Below are positions 62,197 to 64,000 of a stretch of DNA of 64,000 bases, piece after piece. The notes under the pieces are model-generated. The model had not been told where the DNA came from and made no database searches. It saw nothing but the letters and a program-made list of their open reading frames with translations. Position 1 is the first letter of the stretch. Each line of letters opens with the position of its first letter. Position numbers and translations under genes: made by a program. Origin of the DNA: Epiperipatus broadwayi (Eukaryota; Onychophora; Udeonychophora; Euonychophora; Peripatidae); the NCBI GenBank assembly GCA_028023455.1, contig JAQFVV010006216.1:800445-864444 (forward strand), in the 5' to 3' direction.

Positions 62197-62560
62197 CTCT
62201 TTCAGCTCTTTGAGCGCTGCAAGCACGCATCAGGTGACATTCAGATGATGTTTTGTTTTCTTTCTTTGCTGACATAAAAGGTATAAATGTGACATAGATG
62301 AAAATATGATTGTTAGAAAGCTTCATGACATAGCTTTCAGAAAATGTTTATTTCAAAAAAATCGGTTAAAATTTAAATTTTTGGCAGCAGTTTTAATCAA
62401 CCACAGTATTTAATTCTTTTGTCTTTTTTAATAATTTTTGTACTTATCATGGAGCGATAAAAGACAAAAATAATTTACGGGGCTACAGATGACATATCTC
62501 CGATACTATTAAAAAATGGCTGACAGAAGCGGTTGAATATAATTTTGTAAGTAACATTTA
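62193..62560 (+). mobile_element. Possible piggyBac-type terminus
   Basis: TTAA is followed by CTCTTTCAGCTCTTTGAGCG then CTGCAAGCACGC. piggyBac elements insert at TTAA and start with CCC(T/A)TT-like ends, so CTCTTT after TTAA fits loosely. The next ~350 bases are less AT-rich in patches (GGAGCGATAAAAGAC, CGGGGCTACAGATGACATAT). I could not find a matching inverted end before the next TTAA-bounded repeat at 63916, so the element is either truncated or the call is wrong. Confidence 0.35.
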
Positions 62561-62836
62561 AAATTTTTTTTTATTATTTTTTTAGTAAAAGCATAATATA
62601 TTTTTATATAAATTATACTTTTTATTAATTATTTTTAGATAGTAATTTGTGTGTGTTAGTTATTTACGTTTGTATATAATTAATATCTAACGTAACTTTT
62701 AACGTTCTACACTTATAAAAATAATGTTTTTCAAAAAGTATAATTTATTACGAAAATCATTAATTATGTTTATGTATATAATATAACATGGTTTATAAGT
62801 AATTTGTTATAATTCCAATTCTTGTTTACATCTTTC

Positions 62837-62975
62837 AAGTCTATAGCTAACAAATGATCTGTATGCAAATAAATTATATATACATGATTCATGCTTTTGT
62901 TTTGGTATATGTTTCATAACATTATTTTCAAGTCAATAGCTAACAAATACACTATATGCAAATAAATTATATCTA
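62837..62975. repeat. Two ~45-bp repeats, 92-bp spacing
   Basis: TTTCAAGTCTATAGCTAACA...GTATGCAAATAAATTATAT recurs as TTTCAAGTCAATAGCTAACA...ATATGCAAATAAATTATAT. Confidence 0.75.
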
Positions 62976-63002
62976 TGTAGTACAATAAATATAATAAGAT
63001 AG

Positions 63003-63142
63003 CATCACTTCTATGCATAAAGAATATAAACATCACTTTTGTGCATAAATAATATAAGAATCACTTGTGTGCATAAAGAATATACACATAACTGGTGTCC
63101 ATAAAGAATATAAACATCACTGATATACACAAAAAATATAAA
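63003..63142. repeat. Five-unit 28-bp tandem array
   Basis: Units at 63003, 63031, 63059, 63087 and 63115, all exactly 28 bases, of the form CATCACTTNTGTGCATAAAG then AATATAAA. Each unit differs from its neighbours by a few bases. The fixed length suggests a true minisatellite. Confidence 0.9.
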
Positions 63143-63277
63143 ATGAAGAGATGAAACTCATTTTATCATAGTGATATAGACAGTAGCCTACAATTTCTAG
63201 TTTTAGACAGACAAGAAGCCAATTGATATGATGATTTCTTTTGTATCTTTTATTATGATGAATCTTTTTCTTTATAG

Positions 63278-63373
63278 ATGCCTTTGACATTTAGAACATT
63301 TGGGGTACAAGATTAAAATGAAGATGTCATATCTGACTTCTTTTGGAGATTGTGAAGCTGTGGATTATCTCAG
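63278..63373 (+). other. Exon-like segment with both splice signals
   Basis: A T-rich tract ends in TTTCTTTATAG, then 96 bases, then CAG|GTAAGA. The splice signals are good, and 96 is a multiple of three, but all three forward frames contain a stop. One frame reads NEDVISDFFWRL after a stop, and a neighbouring frame gives GDCEAVDYLR, an acidic pattern. It could be a decayed transposase or host exon; weak. Confidence 0.2.
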
Positions 63374-63708
63374 GTAAGACATGTTATACATGTTTAGAAA
63401 GATAGTTTTGTGAGGAATGCAAAGAAATTATCACTGAAGATGTATTTTCAATTTTAGTTAATGTTACTTATCATATTATGAACAAACAATAAAATAATAA
63501 GTATTTCGGATGTGAAAATTTCTTTTTTTCCTTATTTTTTATATAGTTATCACTATTTATTTTATGTTTATTGTTTTCCTTAATGTTTCTAGTTTCTAGC
63601 AATGTAATTGTTTTTGCTCTAACATAATTAAAACTGAAGTTATTGAGAAAATTGTGTGTCAGGCCAGTATTTTAAAAAGTTCAATATGGCAGCTTGAAGC
63701 TGAAAGAT

Positions 63709-63919
63709 ACATCTGTTGCAACTAGAATATACATAAATAAAAAAAACTGACTTCAGAAGATTCTATTGTATATATGAGTTTCTAAGATCACTGACGACTG
63801 TATAATGTAAAATAAAAGTTCAATGATTTTAATATTATATATGTATTTTGATCTAAACAATCTCATAAATCATATTAAAGACGTGAATAAAGTGAAAGCT
63901 TTATAAATAAATGTCTTAA
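63709..63919. repeat. 210-bp direct repeat, copy 2 (ends at TTAA)
   Basis: Second copy of 61986-62196, differing at a handful of sites (GTATATATGAG for GTATACATAAG; GACGACTG for GATGACTG). It continues beyond TTAA into AGTGATATG, where copy 1 enters the CTCTTTCAG sequence. Confidence 0.9.
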
Positions 63920-64000
63920 AGTGATATGTTTATTTTCAAAGCATCAATATGTTAATACACACTAACATATAGATTGTGTTCAAGTTAATAATATAATATT

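Noticed and set aside
63003-63142. Short regular repeats as a CRISPR array
   Set aside because: The 28-bp units are contiguous without unique spacers and the context is eukaryotic.

Overview
The window is an AT-rich (roughly three quarters A/T by eye), gene-poor stretch of a eukaryotic, almost certainly animal, nuclear genome. I found no intact host gene, rRNA or convincing functional tRNA, and nothing prokaryotic. Penelope-like elements (PLEs) with GIY-YIG endonucleases, a Ty3/gypsy LTR element, tRNA-like relics, long (TA)n tracts and many tandem repeats point to an invertebrate genome. I cannot name the species.

The recognisable coding matter is all from retroelements. PLE remnants lie at 1.6-2.5, 5.8-6.3, 22.3-22.6, 33.1-33.9, 44.7-45.7, 54.0-57.2 and 57.5-60.0 kb. 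They carry the reverse transcriptase (RT), the RT-to-endonuclease linker and/or the GIY-YIG domain, and fall into at least four sequence groups. Five of the seven are head-to-head pairs: a minus-strand copy on the left, a plus-strand copy on the right, 3' ends outward, at least one copy 5'-truncated. Most 3' ends outside the group at 1.7 and 45 kb abut (TA)n tracts. Their 3' regions hold a short stem followed by GAAA that resembles a degenerate hammerhead ribozyme core. The 57.5-60.0 kb pair is a nearly perfect 1.2-kb palindrome and is the youngest insertion seen.

A Ty3/gypsy element occupies 35741-42592 on the minus strand, with about 1.46-kb LTRs, a tRNA-type primer-binding site, a stub of gag, then protease, RT, RNase H and integrase. 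It is broken by stops and frameshifts, lacks most of gag, and its integrase seems to have lost the catalytic Glu. No env is present.

The rest is intergenic sequence with several unexplained repeats: three diverged ~285-bp units (3.9-4.7 kb), inverted repeats at 46.8-47.2 and 48.9-49.1 kb, a C-depleted purine-rich block (28.3-28.6 kb), a ~425-bp tandem array (60.7-61.7 kb), a five-unit 28-bp array (63.0-63.1 kb), and 210-bp direct repeats at 62.0 and 63.7 kb that both end at TTAA, the first followed by a piggyBac-like terminus.
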